DNA of 64,000 nt, from NCBI GenBank assembly GCA_023014485.1, contig JAJOZX010002701.1, positions 294,501 through 358,500 of the forward strand, given 5' to 3'. Positions 12,801-23,720 of the stretch are shown in pieces. Under the pieces are notes generated by a model. That model was not told the DNA's origin. It was given only the letters and a program-made list of their open reading frames with translations, and searched no databases. The position numbers and the translations under genes are program-made. The stretch is from Bathynomus jamesi (taxonomy: Eukaryota > Arthropoda > Malacostraca > Isopoda > Cirolanidae). The first letter of the stretch is position 1. Every line of letters starts with the position of its first letter.

Positions 12801-14236
12801 TACCATCAGTAGTTGTGGATCTAAACTTGTTCAGAGATGAGGAAGGCCTTCTAAGGTGTAAAGGGAGATTAGACAAATCAAAACTGTCATACAAAAGCAA
12901 AAATCCAATCCTTTTACCTAGATTTAGCTATTTGACAACATTAATCATCAGAAAACACAATGATGTATATCATATGGGGGTACCACAGACACTAACTACA
13001 TTAAGAAAAACTTATTGGATACCCAAGGGAAGGATCACTGTTAAAACAGTCCTGAGTGAGTGTGTCACATGTAGGCGTATTCATGCTAGGCCCTATAGGA
13101 AACCAAATCCTCCTGCTTTGCCAGAGGAGAGAGTTACTCTCAACAGACCCTTTGAGACTGTAGGCATTGACTATACAGGAGCATTGACTGTAGGGGTGGG
13201 TGACACGAACAAAAAATGTACATTGTACTGTTTACATGTGCAGCCTCACGAGCTGTTTATTTGGATGTTGTGGAGGACCTAACAGCAGAATCTTTTGTTG
13301 CTGTCTTTAAGAGATTCTGTGCACGACATTCAGTACCCAAGACAGTTTGGACTGACAATGCTACATATTTCAAAGCTGGTGAACAAGTCATCCACGACTT
13401 GTTAAGCAATGAAATCACACAATTATATATACAAAATCAAACATAAAGTGGAAGTATATTCCAGTTGCCTCTCCTTGGTATGGTTCTATCTGGGAGAGGA
13501 ATATACAAACAGTAAAGAATTGCTTGAAGAAAGCAATTGGCAAAAAACAGATACACTTATTTGGGTTACTCACTCTCCTGGCTGAGATTGAGAACATCAT
13601 TAACAATAGGCCACTCACTTATGTGAGTGACAACATTAATGACCCAGAACCATTAACTCCAAATCATTTGATTCGGGGAGAACAAGTTAGTCTCCTGCCG
13701 GACTACAATATAGACTCTTCAGAAGACCCAAACTGGACTCAACGACATGATGAGCTCCAGACTAAGTTACAACATTTAACTAGAGTTAAAGCTCATTTCA
13801 TAAACAGTGGAAAAATGAGTACTTGATGGGTCTAAGGGAGAGACATAAACAAATGACTAAGAAGGATTGGTCTGACACAATTAAGGTAGGGGACCTTGTT
13901 CTCATACATGACAGTACTCCAAGACAATACTGGCCTCTGGCTAGAGTTTCAGAACTCAGACCAGGGGCAGATGGGGTAACAAGAGTGGTCAAATTAAGGA
14001 CTTCAACGGGTGACACAACAAGAGACATTTCTCTTTTGTACCCTTTAGAGTCTGGACCCAAAACAATGGACTTTGGAGAACCTTCTCCACTGACAGTAAC
14101 AACTGGAGACACTGAACTTCCAGTAACTATTCCTTTGACAGTAGGAGTGGTAACGCATCCTACTACAACATTGACAGACACAAGACCTCAGCGACAAACA
14201 GCATTAAAGCGCGACTATTTTTACAACAAAAAATAG
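9820..14236 (+). pseudogene. BEL/Pao gag-pro-pol polyprotein remnant
   Basis: Domains in order: two CCHC-like knuckles at about 9838-10035; an aspartic protease with LIDCCSQ at about 10213, where the usual D-[ST]-G triad reads D-C-C; a linker with IGADY; a reverse transcriptase from about 10930 to 11850 with YVDN at 11538-11549 in place of YVDD; RNase H with VFADAST and PQLELLAA (12050-12210). The integrase follows, with an HHCC finger (12950-13080), VGIDYTG, WTDNATYF and LAEIENIINNRP as the three catalytic blocks. The C-terminal domain at 13823-14190 (LVLIHDSTPRQYWPLARV) is typical of BEL elements. At least eight frame changes or stops separate these blocks, so no functional product is possible. 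The order and the C-terminal domain make the BEL/Pao call firm. Confidence 0.9.
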
Positions 14237-14490
14237 ATGCTGGGGAATTGTAATTTTATCTTCTAACTTTCATTTTTCTTTTCTTATGGTAAAGACCATA
14301 GACAGTTTCATCCTATGGATGTATATTTTCTCTTCTAATTAAATGCTACACCTTCTCCATGAGAAGGTGAGGATAGGCACTGTTAATCAGATTAACAGGC
14401 ATTTACAGTTAAATAGTTAGCTAGTCTACACTCAGACAAAAATTGGTGACAATGACACCAAAATTTTTATCTCCCGGGGCCCCCAGTATA

Positions 14491-15164
14491 TGGAAAACTG
14501 ATGAGTGGGTAGTTGGGAGGTAACGAAAATGGTTCACTGAGTAGGTAGGTAGTTAATCTAACAATCATTAAATTCCTTTTATGTCAATAACTGGGTGGAT
14601 GAAACCAATTGGTTGCTCACCAGAGTTATTCTCCACACTAGTATTTATATACTGTGTGGGAGGAGCGTGCTCGGTAATAAGGATACATTACCGCTCAACC
14701 AACCGAGGAATAAACCAAGACAACGCTGGTACGAGAAGCCCCGCGAAGAGGAGAACAAAGAGAACGAAAACGAAGAAAACGGGGCGAGAGGACGTACCAG
14801 CAAAGTGCGCTCTCGAAAACATAACCGGAGAAGGGAGACACTCCGATAACAAAAGTAAGTGACTAATTGAGTTTTTACACCAAAGTTAATCTCATTAAAT
14901 TAAGCTGGGTCAGACAAGTTAGGCCTACATTGTGGCCTAAGACCCAGCATCAACTCATAGCTTAACAAAGGTGAAGGTAGATTGCCCTAACCTAATTCTT
15001 GTGAGGAATCCTACTGTGGACCTCAATTTATCTGCCCGCTCTGGACCATTTCCGGAATCTCTAGGCTGACCCCTCTAGGCTAGACTTGATCTACTCTATA
15101 GTATAGACTGGAGATATAAGGGGTAGGTTAATTGTGGACCAATTCATACAGAGCATTTTTCGCA
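14491..15164 (+). repeat. 3' LTR of BEL element
   Basis: 674 bp, collinear with the 5' LTR. It is preceded by CCCGGGGCCCCCAGTATA, a form I associate with BEL elements, rather than a classical polypurine tract. Confidence 0.9.
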
Positions 15165-15570
15165 TACGTATCGGTTTGACTCCGTAATTTTAGCCCGTTA
15201 TTATTTCAATTAACTTCGTTTTATAATAAATGTCGAATTCTTTTAAGATCTAGAATTCATTTTATTCACTCGTCGTCCCATATATATATATCCGGGTGTT
15301 AATCGTTGACCCAAGTGTTTGAGAACGCCATTGTGGATTGTCTTACACGAGAACCATCCAGGGGTAGCTATTTAGATTGAATTGGAATTTCATAAACGTT
15401 CGTCAAGTTGAACCTTCGACAGGTTGACTGGGGTTATCAGCTCGAAACGAGTTAATTGCGATTCACGAGGTTAATCTGACTAGCGGTATATATTGTGGAA
15501 CAACCAATTGCATAATGTCGCAAACTAAATCGATACTTTATAGTTAGGCTTGTAAAGACTAACTTATTTG
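15165..15570. other. Unassigned DNA
   Basis: No coding frame, terminal repeat or RNA gene recognised. Confidence 0.4.
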
Positions 15571-16342
15571 TCAATCTAAATTAAACTGATTTAAATCTAC
15601 TCCACTTCAGTCTAAATTAAACTGATTTAAATCTACTCAACTTCAGTCTAAATTAAACTGATTTAAATCTACTCAACTTCAGTCTAAATTAAACTGATTT
15701 AAATCTACTCAACTTCAGTCTAAATTAAACTGATTTAAATCTACTCAACTTCAGTCTAAATTAAACTGATTTAAATCTACTCAACTTCAGTCTAAATTAA
15801 ACTGATTTAAATCTACTCAACTTCAGTCTAAATTAAACTGATTTAAATCTACTCAACTTCAGTCTAAATTAAACTGATTTAAATCTACTCAACTTCAGTC
15901 TAAATTAAACTGATTTAAATCTACTCAACTTCAGTCTAAATTAAACTGATTTAAATCTACTCAACTTCAGTCTAAATTAAACTGATTTAAATCTACTCAA
16001 CTTCAGTCTAAATTAAACTGATTTAAATCTACTCAACTTCAGTCTAAATTAAACTGATTTAAATCTACTCAACTTCAGTCTAAATTAAACTGATTTAAAT
16101 CTACTCAACTTCAGTCTAAATTAAACTGATTTAAATCTACTCAACTCCAGTCTAAATTAAACTGATTTAAATCTACTCAACTCCAGTCTAAATTAAACCG
16201 ATTTAAATCTACTCAACTTCAGTCTAAATTAAACCGATTTAAATCTACTCAATTTCAGTCTAAATTAAACCGATTTAAATATATTCAACTTCAGTCCAAA
16301 TTAAACCGATTTAAATCTACCCAACTTCAGTCTAAATTAAAC
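15571..16342. repeat. 36-bp minisatellite, about 21 copies
   Basis: The unit begins CAGTCTAAATTAAACTGATT and continues TAAATCTACTCAACTT. Middle copies are identical. Copies from about 16145 onward carry CTCCAG, AAACCG or AATTTCAG variants, and the first unit is also variant, so the array is homogenised in the centre and degenerate at its edges. It directly precedes the hAT coding region. Confidence 0.95.
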
Positions 16343-16445
16343 AATTAAAAGCGGTCAAGTAGTGGGGACCCTAAGTTAACAATACCTTTTCGAACCTGAG
16401 ATAAGGGTAGCCGTGGGATACCCTTTTTAGGCTGCTGAATTTTCC

Positions 16446-18352
16446 ACATAAGGAAATGGAACACATGAAACGGAAAGATAAACGAGAAGCAGAAAGAAAT
16501 GATTCAGCAAAAACGTGCAGGCCTATAACAGCATTTATGATATCAACACCTATATCTACGTCAGAAAGAGGAAAGCCACTTACAGAGAAATTCAACTACA
16601 ACTGTTCATGCTGATATTGTAGATCTAGGACATAAAGATGAAGGTATGCCTAACGTTTTTGAGACTGTAGATGCTGATTTTTATGATTCTGAATTAGCTG
16701 GTGGAATAATAGTAACTGAACCCGGGCCTGTACATGTACATAATCAAAAAGATCTAGTAGCTGATTTAAATAATGATGAAAATCAACCAACATTTAGACA
16801 GGATAAGCTCTTTCAATATCCTGCACGAACAGATTTGAAATCTTTTTTCAAAGAGCATCCAATTCAGCCACATGATCATGATCTGCCATTTAATGTAAAG
16901 TTATATAAGCGAAAAATTATGGGTGACACTGTCTCACGACACTGGTTAACATATAATAAGAAGAATAGATCACTATATTGTTCATTTTGCTTGGCATTTG
17001 AGTCACCCTCTTCTAACCCATCTGCTTTTGTGCGAGGATTTAATGATTACAGACGCATTAGCCAGTGCTTATCAGAGCATGAATCAACTGGTATACATAG
17101 CAAGCATGCTCAGGAATATATCAGTGTAGTAAATGATGGTTGTTTAGCTCGTTTTTTCGCTGCATCATTGCAGAAGCGAAAAGATGAAGTACTAAAGCAG
17201 AGAAATATTGTTGCCAGAGTTGTAGATATAGCAAAGATGTTAGGTAAACAAGCTCTTCCTTTTCGTGGACACAGAAATGAGTCAGCATATTCTCTTCTTG
17301 ATGAAACAGAAAATCATGGAAATTTCTTGGCTACTGTGCAGTTGATGGCAAAATATGACCCTATTATGGCTTCTCATGTTTCCATGGTGAAGGAAAAGTC
17401 TGAACAACGATGTGAAAGATTGGAAAATTGACAGCATACTTATATATCTTTCAAATTACAGCCCCTTTGTCAAGCTATCTACAAAGTGGCTTAAATATGT
17501 TTACTGCATGGAATATGGTAGAAAAATCCATTACAGATTTGAAGAAAAGATGAAGAGAATTTGATAAAGTATATAGTCAGGCTTTGAAATTTGCCAACAA
17601 ATCCAATGAGCACATTGCACAATTCAATAATGATGAAAATCAAACAGTGAAAATTGATTTTGTAAAAACTGAGTTACCAATCAAGAGGAAACATAAAACA
17701 AAGAGAATGGCAGATGAACTAGCAGCTGATGAAACAAACACATCTAATTCTTTGTCAGACTATCGTGTACATGTGTTCAACTTGATAATGGATCGTGTTG
17801 TACAATCACTGGAATCCCGTTTCATTGACCATAGACAACTATATAAGGATATGTCATGCCTCGATCCATCAAATTATGAATAAATTACTAAAAATGGTCT
17901 TGAAGAAGCAGCATTGGAAGGTATTCTTGAGCTTGCTCCAGGGACAAATAGAAGTGAAGTAAAATTAGAATTGCAGTCTTTTGCATCGAACTTTGAAATA
18001 TTTAAGCTTTTGCTGAATGATGATAATGCAGAGAGCAGCAGTAAAATGAATTCATGCTCTAAATATTGTGGCAATTGTCCATCATGTGTTCTGTATATTC
18101 TTGCATCAAACAGACTTAATGACAAGGCATATGATAATCTTTACCAAATGTACAAAGCTATCTGTACACTGTCTGTGACTCAAGTTCAGTGTGAACGGGC
18201 ATTTTCTAAGCTTAAAATAATAAAAACAAGATTACGAAATTCTTTGTCGGAGGAGAATCTGGAAGCATACATGTTGATGTCTATTATGTAATGGGGTTAT
18301 GGGCCCCCTGACCCCTTTGGCAGACAAAATTTTATGAGCCAGTCCGCCACTG
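16446..18352 (+). mobile_element. hAT (ZMYM-like), 3' part with terminus
   Basis: Transposase-derived coding DNA is followed by the terminus GCCAGTCCGCCACTG (18338-18352), the inverse of the end at 1976. The 5' end is not resolved because the minisatellite lies there. The flank after 18352 (ATCAGGGG) does not match the flank before 1976 (GGTGGCGC). Confidence 0.7.
16456..18291 (+). pseudogene. hAT transposase (ZMYM1-like), internally deleted
   Basis: An N-terminal basic segment (MKRKDKREAERN near 16465) is frameshifted from the frame 16646-17431. That frame has the TTF-type zinc region (RHWLTYNKKNRSLYCSFCL, then CLSEHESTGIHSKH) and the conserved LPFRGHRNES block. The catalytic core with the acidic residues and the C-x2-H signature is missing. 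Frames at 17584-17883 and 17914-18291 give a late spacer and the hATC domain (QCERAFSKLKIIKTRLRNSL), ending in a stop before the terminus. The loss of the core plus several stops makes this a dead copy, related to but clearly diverged from the hAT at 3498. Confidence 0.8.
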
Positions 18353-18362
18353 ATCAGGGGGT

Positions 18363-18408
18363 AGGGTCTTAAATCCGGTGCTGACTCATAGCACCGGATA
18401 TAAGACCT
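18363..18408. repeat. Hairpin just outside the hAT end
   Basis: AGGGTCTTAAATCCGGTGCT (18363-18382) pairs with 18390-18408, with one mismatch around a 7-base loop. Possibly the terminus of the next unit. Function unknown. Confidence 0.5.
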
Positions 18409-18441
18409 AATATTACATTATTTTTGTTTTTTTCTTTCCAG

Positions 18442-18895
18442 ATTCCTATTTAGGTACCTAGAATGTTAAAAGTTTGTATTAAAATATGTTATTTAATTTT
18501 AAAATATAGTTAAAATCTTATTAAATTAAATTATGGCTACTAGAAAAAGAAGCCACAATGCAGCCTTTTGCAGCAGAAATTTTGAGCTACCAAGATCTAT
18601 AAATTTTCTAGCAAATGATTATATTGAATTGATTAATTGGAATGAGCAGATAATCACTCCTCCACCTTTGCTAAGTAATTTTACCAATGAGCAATTGCTT
18701 CAGATTAGAACTAAACCTCTAGAAATACTAGATTTTCCATGTCACAGCCAAAGCATTGAACGGGGTGTGAACTTAGTAACTAAATCTAGCCAGGAAAGAA
18801 TTGGTTATATTAATCGGCATAAATTTATTTTAAATACTTTAGAGTCTAGAAAAGAACTGCCTACTTTTGAGTGGAAAGGTCAATGGAAGGAATAA
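18442..18895 (+). CDS. Conserved unclassified transposon-type protein, C-terminal exon
   Basis: The open frame starts at ATG 18533 and has 120 codons. A pyrimidine tract ending TTTCTTTCCAG at 18441 looks like a 3' splice site, so this may be a last exon. The C-terminal half carries FPCHSQSIERGVNLVTKSSQ and then a RHKFILNTLESR...LPTFE block. I recognise this P-C-H-x-Q-x-(V/I)-E-R pattern as a recurrent C-terminus of unnamed multicopy invertebrate proteins, but I have no name or function for it. An AATAAA follows the stop at once. The frame is undamaged. No matching upstream exons are visible. Confidence 0.5.
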
Positions 18896-18899
18896 AAAA

Positions 18900-19655
18900 A
18901 AAACATTAGTTTTAGGTCAAAAATTTTATTGAATTTCTGTCTCTTAATTTCTAAATTTCTACCAATAATATCTAAAAATTTATGTATTAAATTTTTCTTT
19001 TCATGCATTTTTGTATTTTTAAAATTTTTTTCATTAAAAAATAAATATAAGTGTTTTATAAGCGAACTTTTGTAATAATAAAAAAATTTCGAAGTAAATC
19101 GCAAATTATCTTGAATTTTACGAATTTTCTGAAAAAACTGAAACCGGTAGTAGGGGAGTAGGGGTCCTCAGAATTAAAAAATTATAATACGTAAGATTGT
19201 ACTTGTATGTTAGGTTAAGTGGCTATGGATTGTGACTGATCGGCAACAAAGATGTTTTGTTTGTTTGTACAATTAGCTTGGTGACCCTATGCCAAAATGT
19301 ACAATAACCCAAAACAAACTGCAAAAGAAATTTTGTCTGCTGGTTTAAATTCGTATGAACCCCCTCTAATTTTGACAGGAGTTATACTTTTCTGCGACTT
19401 TGCATAATCTCGAAATATTGATTTTGATGACGTCATTGGTAAACAAAATCACCAACTTGCTGTTTCCATCGTAAACACCATCATGTAGCATCTCATTGAA
19501 AAGATCTGTTCAAATTATTTTTCATTAGCAAAGAAAAGACAAAATTAAATGATATTACAAATTTGTTGATCTGTGATTATGTAATATTGATTTTGATAAC
19601 GTCATTTGTCAACAGTCACCATGCACACTGTTACAAGAAGTATAACCCCATCATT
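18900..19655. other. Unassigned AT-rich DNA
   Basis: No coding frame recognised. 19485-19540 (CACCATCATGTAGCATCTCA...) resembles the DNA just right of the element end at 22703, so it may be a direct repeat around the DDE-like element. Confidence 0.35.
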
Positions 19656-19968
19656 AGGGTGCATCAAACGCCCTTAGGTTCTTGGATTTTAATGTCTATT
19701 CTCTCAAATGTTACACTTATTGCTAGAAGTGTGTATGCCAAACATTAATTAAATTGGAGGTGGTCCTGGGTGGCCACCGGTCACTTTTATATTTTCGCGG
19801 CAATTTTCAGGGGCCGCGCTATGTAAAAATATCTATTTTTTTTATTTACCAACCAGTTGACTACTTACATTGTTTCTTTTAATATAGAGTTGCTAAGGGG
19901 TGATTTACATAACATTTGAGAGAATAGACATTAAAATCCAAGAACCTAAGGGCGTTTGATGCACCCTA
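19656..19968. mobile_element. Possible 313-bp MITE at the left end
   Basis: 19656-19712 and 19912-19968 are perfect 57-bp inverted repeats. The second arm is bracketed by two copies of AGGGGTGATTTACATAA (19896 and 19970), as if the arm had been inserted or tandemly duplicated. Confidence 0.6.
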
Positions 19969-20045
19969 AAGGGGTGATTTACATAAAACATGTACCATAA
20001 ACGAAACTTCACTTATAGTCTAATAATATCCTTTATTGTCTTTCA

Positions 20046-22423
20046 GAAACAATGGAAGCTGTAACAATGGAAGCTAAGAAGACCAGATTAGCAAGTGCCA
20101 TTTTTGGTCTTGGCAATGCTCTTACAGAAGGAGATGGTACATTGACAGGAGTCCGCCTCCCAACTTGCCGGCAGGTTCTTCGATGCGTGATGTGGCACAT
20201 CCAGAAAGAAATATGTGAAGGCAAACAAACACAGCCACTCAAATGGAAATCTGCCAGCATAGTCCTTATCCAGCTGAAAACATTCTACACTAAAGCAAAT
20301 ATTCCTATGCTTTCAGACCATCAATGCTGCAAACTAATACTTGACCTTCTTAATGACAATAACAAATTGCGTCAAATACCTGTTTCTCGCAGAGAATCTC
20401 CAAACACTTTGGCTAAGTTGCAATCCATGAATGAACGTCTTGATAAGACCTTTGGTGTATGGACAAAAGATGCAATGACAAACATTAAGAATGAGGAAGA
20501 TAGAGCATTTTTAGAGTCAATGAAATCTGACAGAGTAGCCTCATTTGGTAGTGTTGACAAGAAGAAAGCTGATAAAGATCGTAGAAAAGAAAAACGCATC
20601 TTAGCGGAAGCTTCAAGACGAGAACGTCATGAATCATCCAGTGTACAAGAGATGAAAAGTTCTGTATGCTCTGATGATAGTGCCTCTGCAGATAGCTTGG
20701 AAGAAACTGAAGAGGAGGCGATTCCAGAGCTTCAAAGGAAGCGTAGTCACCACAGATCAACATATGCAGGTACGTCTGCCTTTATTCCTCATGATATTCT
20801 GAAAAGGCCTTCAGTCGTGTCTGTTGCTACTCGACTAAACATAACTCCTGTTCAACAGGCTGTGCTCACCGAAGCTGTAATTCAAGAGGCAGGAGGTGAT
20901 CCACGTCGTGTGGCCAAGTCGTATTCAACTGCTGATAAGGCTCGACGATCAATAACAAGTGCTATCGCCAAAGATATTCGAGAAAATTGGATCGCCCCAA
21001 CAGCTGCAACACTTCACTGGGATGGCAACAGATGCATACGCTCACAAACAAGAATGGCAAGGAAGAAAGATTGCCAGTGTTGGTTGGGAATGCCACTGAT
21101 GTAAAGCTACTGGGAGTGGCTAGATATCCTCGTGGAAGTGATATGTCATCAGGTGACATCATTGCCGAGCACACTTACACGTTTCTACATTCATGGAAGT
21201 GCAAACAGTCAGTTGTCAACTTATGTTTTGACACAACAGCATCAAACACTGGACACGTTACAGCTGCCTGTGTTACCATTCAATCAAAATTGGACCGTGC
21301 TCTTCTGTGGTGTGCATGTCGCCATCATGTTGGAGAGGTAATCCTGGATCATGTGTTTGACGCTCTCAAAATTGAGACATCAAAGTCTCCAGAAGCATCT
21401 TTGTTCCAAAGATTCCAGAAGAATTGGGAACGCATATCGCATGCAAAGGATGAAAGTTTAACCAAAATTGACATTTCAATGTACAATGACGATGCACAAC
21501 AACTGCTTTTATCCTGCAAAAACAAGGTTTTAAGCACAATCCGCACAAGCGCTTCATACTGTAGGGAAGACTACAAGGAAATGGCACAACTCTGCCAGGT
21601 AGTCCTCGATGATGATGTCACAAAACAAGGAACACTCCACAGACCTGGGGCCATGCATAAAGCAAGGTGGATGTCAAAGATTCTTTATTCCATCAAAATA
21701 TGCCTACTTGAAGAGCAAATTTCTGTACTACCTCGAGGAACTGTAACAACACAACATCAACAGGAAAAACTGAAGGAGTTTGTTGTTTTTGTTGTTTATA
21801 TTTATTGTGATTGGTGGCTCATATGTCAGTCTGCTTCAAATGCCCCATGGTTTGATTTGTGCTTATACAAGACTCTGCTCAACTATAAAGCTGTCAACTC
21901 AATCATTTCAGTCAGCGCTGTGAAAGCCTTTGATAGACATTTGTGGTATTTAACCCCAGAACTGGTTGTTTTGGCACTGTTCAGCAATGCAGTACCTCAA
22001 AAGGAGCGTCGTGCCCTTGCAGATGTGTTACTGGCCATACAACCAGATGAAATGCCAAGCACTCCAAAACACCGCTACGGTTCTGGATATGGCAAACCGT
22101 CATTTCCAAAAATTACAGAAGCGACAACCCTGGCTGATCTTGTGAACGAGGACTCGTGGTTTACAGTGAACCTTCTTCACCTGGATATGACCTTCCTAAC
22201 AGAGGATGTTGACAATTGGCAGAACAATGACCACTTCAAGGCAGCCAAGTCCATTGTGGATGGGTTAAATGTTGTGAATGACCCTGCGGAGAGAGCAGTA
22301 AAGCTCACAACTGATTTTGTCTCAGCTGCAAGAGGAGAAGACCACTTCCAAAATCTTCTTCAAGTGGTTGAATGTGACTGCAAAGCGAGGCCAAATTTGC
22401 GGAAACGAGCAAAGTTGGAGTAG
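20046..22423 (+). pseudogene. DDE-like transposase of an unnamed family, one frameshift
   Basis: A likely 3' splice site (TTATTGTCTTTCAG) precedes ATG 20052. The first frame, 20052-21104, has an N-terminal region of about 300 residues with a charged, Lys/Glu-rich middle and then TLHWDG. A single frameshift near 21020-21045 moves reading into 20987-22423, which carries RLPVLVGN, a KLLGVARYPRG block, CFDTTASNTG (residues 80-89 of this frame) and CRHH (111-114). The order of an acidic block and then C-x2-H is the signature shared by hAT, P, MULE and related transposases. I infer an RNase-H-fold transposase; the third acid is not identified. The combination is common in invertebrate genomes, but I know no superfamily name for it. 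Apart from the one shift the frame is intact over about 780 codons. Confidence 0.65.
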
Positions 22424-22702
22424 TGACATTGACGTTGTGTTTTATACATTTTCAACTTTCAATCAATGTAAGTATAGTAATACCGAATATTTGTATATTA
22501 GTATTATAAGTAATACCGAATATTTGCCGAATATTCGGTGCATCACTACTAAATATATAAAAGTGGCCGGTGGCCACCCAGGACCACCTCCGATTTGATT
22601 TATTCTTTGCATACATACTTCTACCAACAAGTGTAACATTTGAGGGAATATACATTAAAATCCAACAACGTTTTGAAAATCATGGGGCGTTTAATGCACC
22701 CT

Positions 22703-23077
22703 ACCCATCATGTAGGGCCTCGTTTGAAAGAGCTTCGAAAGATCATTCCAAATAAAAAATGAGATACATCCTTGTTTGAACTAGGAATACAAAGTTCAAG
22801 GTGGGAATTATTGTGTATCCTTTGTGCATAGTCAGAACGTACTGTCGACCTGCATAACAGTTTGGCCAATGGAAGCTATGATACTTTCATGTCCACATCC
22901 TTTCCACTGAAAATGTTGCTAAGCAGAAGCTGCAGAGTCGGGTACGAAGTCCAAGTTGGCACTTGCTGAAGCAATGACATCACGATTGGGATATACGGTG
23001 CGTGACGCAGTCAGTGCCTTAATGTCATTTTTTATTAGTTCTGCTGCCGTTTTTATTATCATCGCCTTTTGAGAATC
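22703..23077. other. Unassigned DNA
   Basis: No frame or RNA gene recognised. Confidence 0.4.
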
Positions 23078-23720
23078 CTAATCACAAACTTGAGGTGTTG
23101 AATAGAAGCTGTGCAAGATGCAAGATGCTGTTTCCCTAAATGCCACCACGTTTGATTTGCCGTCAATTTCCGTGAACATCATTTCATTGCCAAAGTATTT
23201 TTGAAGCTCTTCTTTCGTCTTTGGATGACTGTCTGCATCACCACCTGTGTACTCTTTCATTTTGTCTATGAGATCATTGACAGTAATTTGTTCATCGTCA
23301 TTTTCCTGAAGAAACAAAGCGACTTTCTCAAAGGCATCAGCTTTTCTCTCGTCCTTGGGCCTTCCAAGTTTGATCTTTTTCTGTTCTTGAGCAGACATGA
23401 ATGACTTTGGCAATCTTCTCTTGGTCCGAAAATTGGTGTTGCAACTCTGGTGATAAATGGTATTAGCGGCTGGCAGGTCAGACACAAACTCCAATCGGCT
23501 TTTCACAGTGTCGGCCCATTCATCACCACGCTCTGAGCATACTCTGGAAACTGTGTGCTGAAACTCTATAGTCCTGACTGGATATACTTTGGGACTATTG
23601 CGCAAGCGTCAAACTTCACTTTAGTTCCACAAAAGAGAGAGCATCTTGCACAATCAAAGCGTTGATTTTGAGAACACAAATTCTGGCTAATGCTTACTGC
23701 AGTTTCTTTCTCTCGTTTTT
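23078..23720 (-). CDS. Zinc-binding protein fragment of an unnamed multicopy family
   Basis: The frame 23605-23078 encodes 175 residues. Upstream, after one frame change, 23720-23610 adds a FDCARCSLFCG cysteine cluster. The block NTIYHQSCNTNFRTKRRLP (about residues 49-67) has the Y-H-x2-C-x2-NFRT pattern that I recognise from unnamed repeated proteins of crustaceans and cnidarians. The rest is charged (KIKLGRPKDERKADAFEKV) with a short helical region. Cys and His spacing suggests zinc binding. It is probably the N-terminal part of a mobile-element protein. The end at 23078 is an ordinary stop. No function can be given. Confidence 0.45.

Larger units (their letters stand above)
8043..15164 (+). 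mobile_element. BEL/Pao LTR retrotransposon, complete but inactive
   Basis: Two direct LTRs (8043-8729 and 14491-15164) enclose a BEL-type pro-pol. The same 6 bp, TACGTA, flanks both outer ends (8037-8042 and 15165-15170). The true duplication may be 5 bp, because the end bases are ambiguous. The LTRs differ mainly by small indels in the AAC/GAA-rich stretch near 8310/14755, so the insertion is not ancient, yet the coding region has many frameshifts. Confidence 0.95.
19656..22702 (+). mobile_element. Unclassified DDE-type transposon with long inverted repeats
   Basis: The left arm 19656-19790 (AGGGTGCATCAAACGCCC...) is inverted at 22552-22702, with about 85% agreement over roughly 140 bp. 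The arms include AGGTGGTCCTGGGTGGCCAC. A second inverted copy of the outer 57 bp sits at 19912-19968, so either a 313-bp MITE lies at the left end or the left end has been partly duplicated. The transposase-like gene lies between the arms. The superfamily is not recognised from the ends. Confidence 0.7.

Noticed and set aside
22317..22755. Short plus-strand frames after the DDE-like gene
   Set aside because: They overlap the stop and right inverted repeat of the element and have no recognisable motif.
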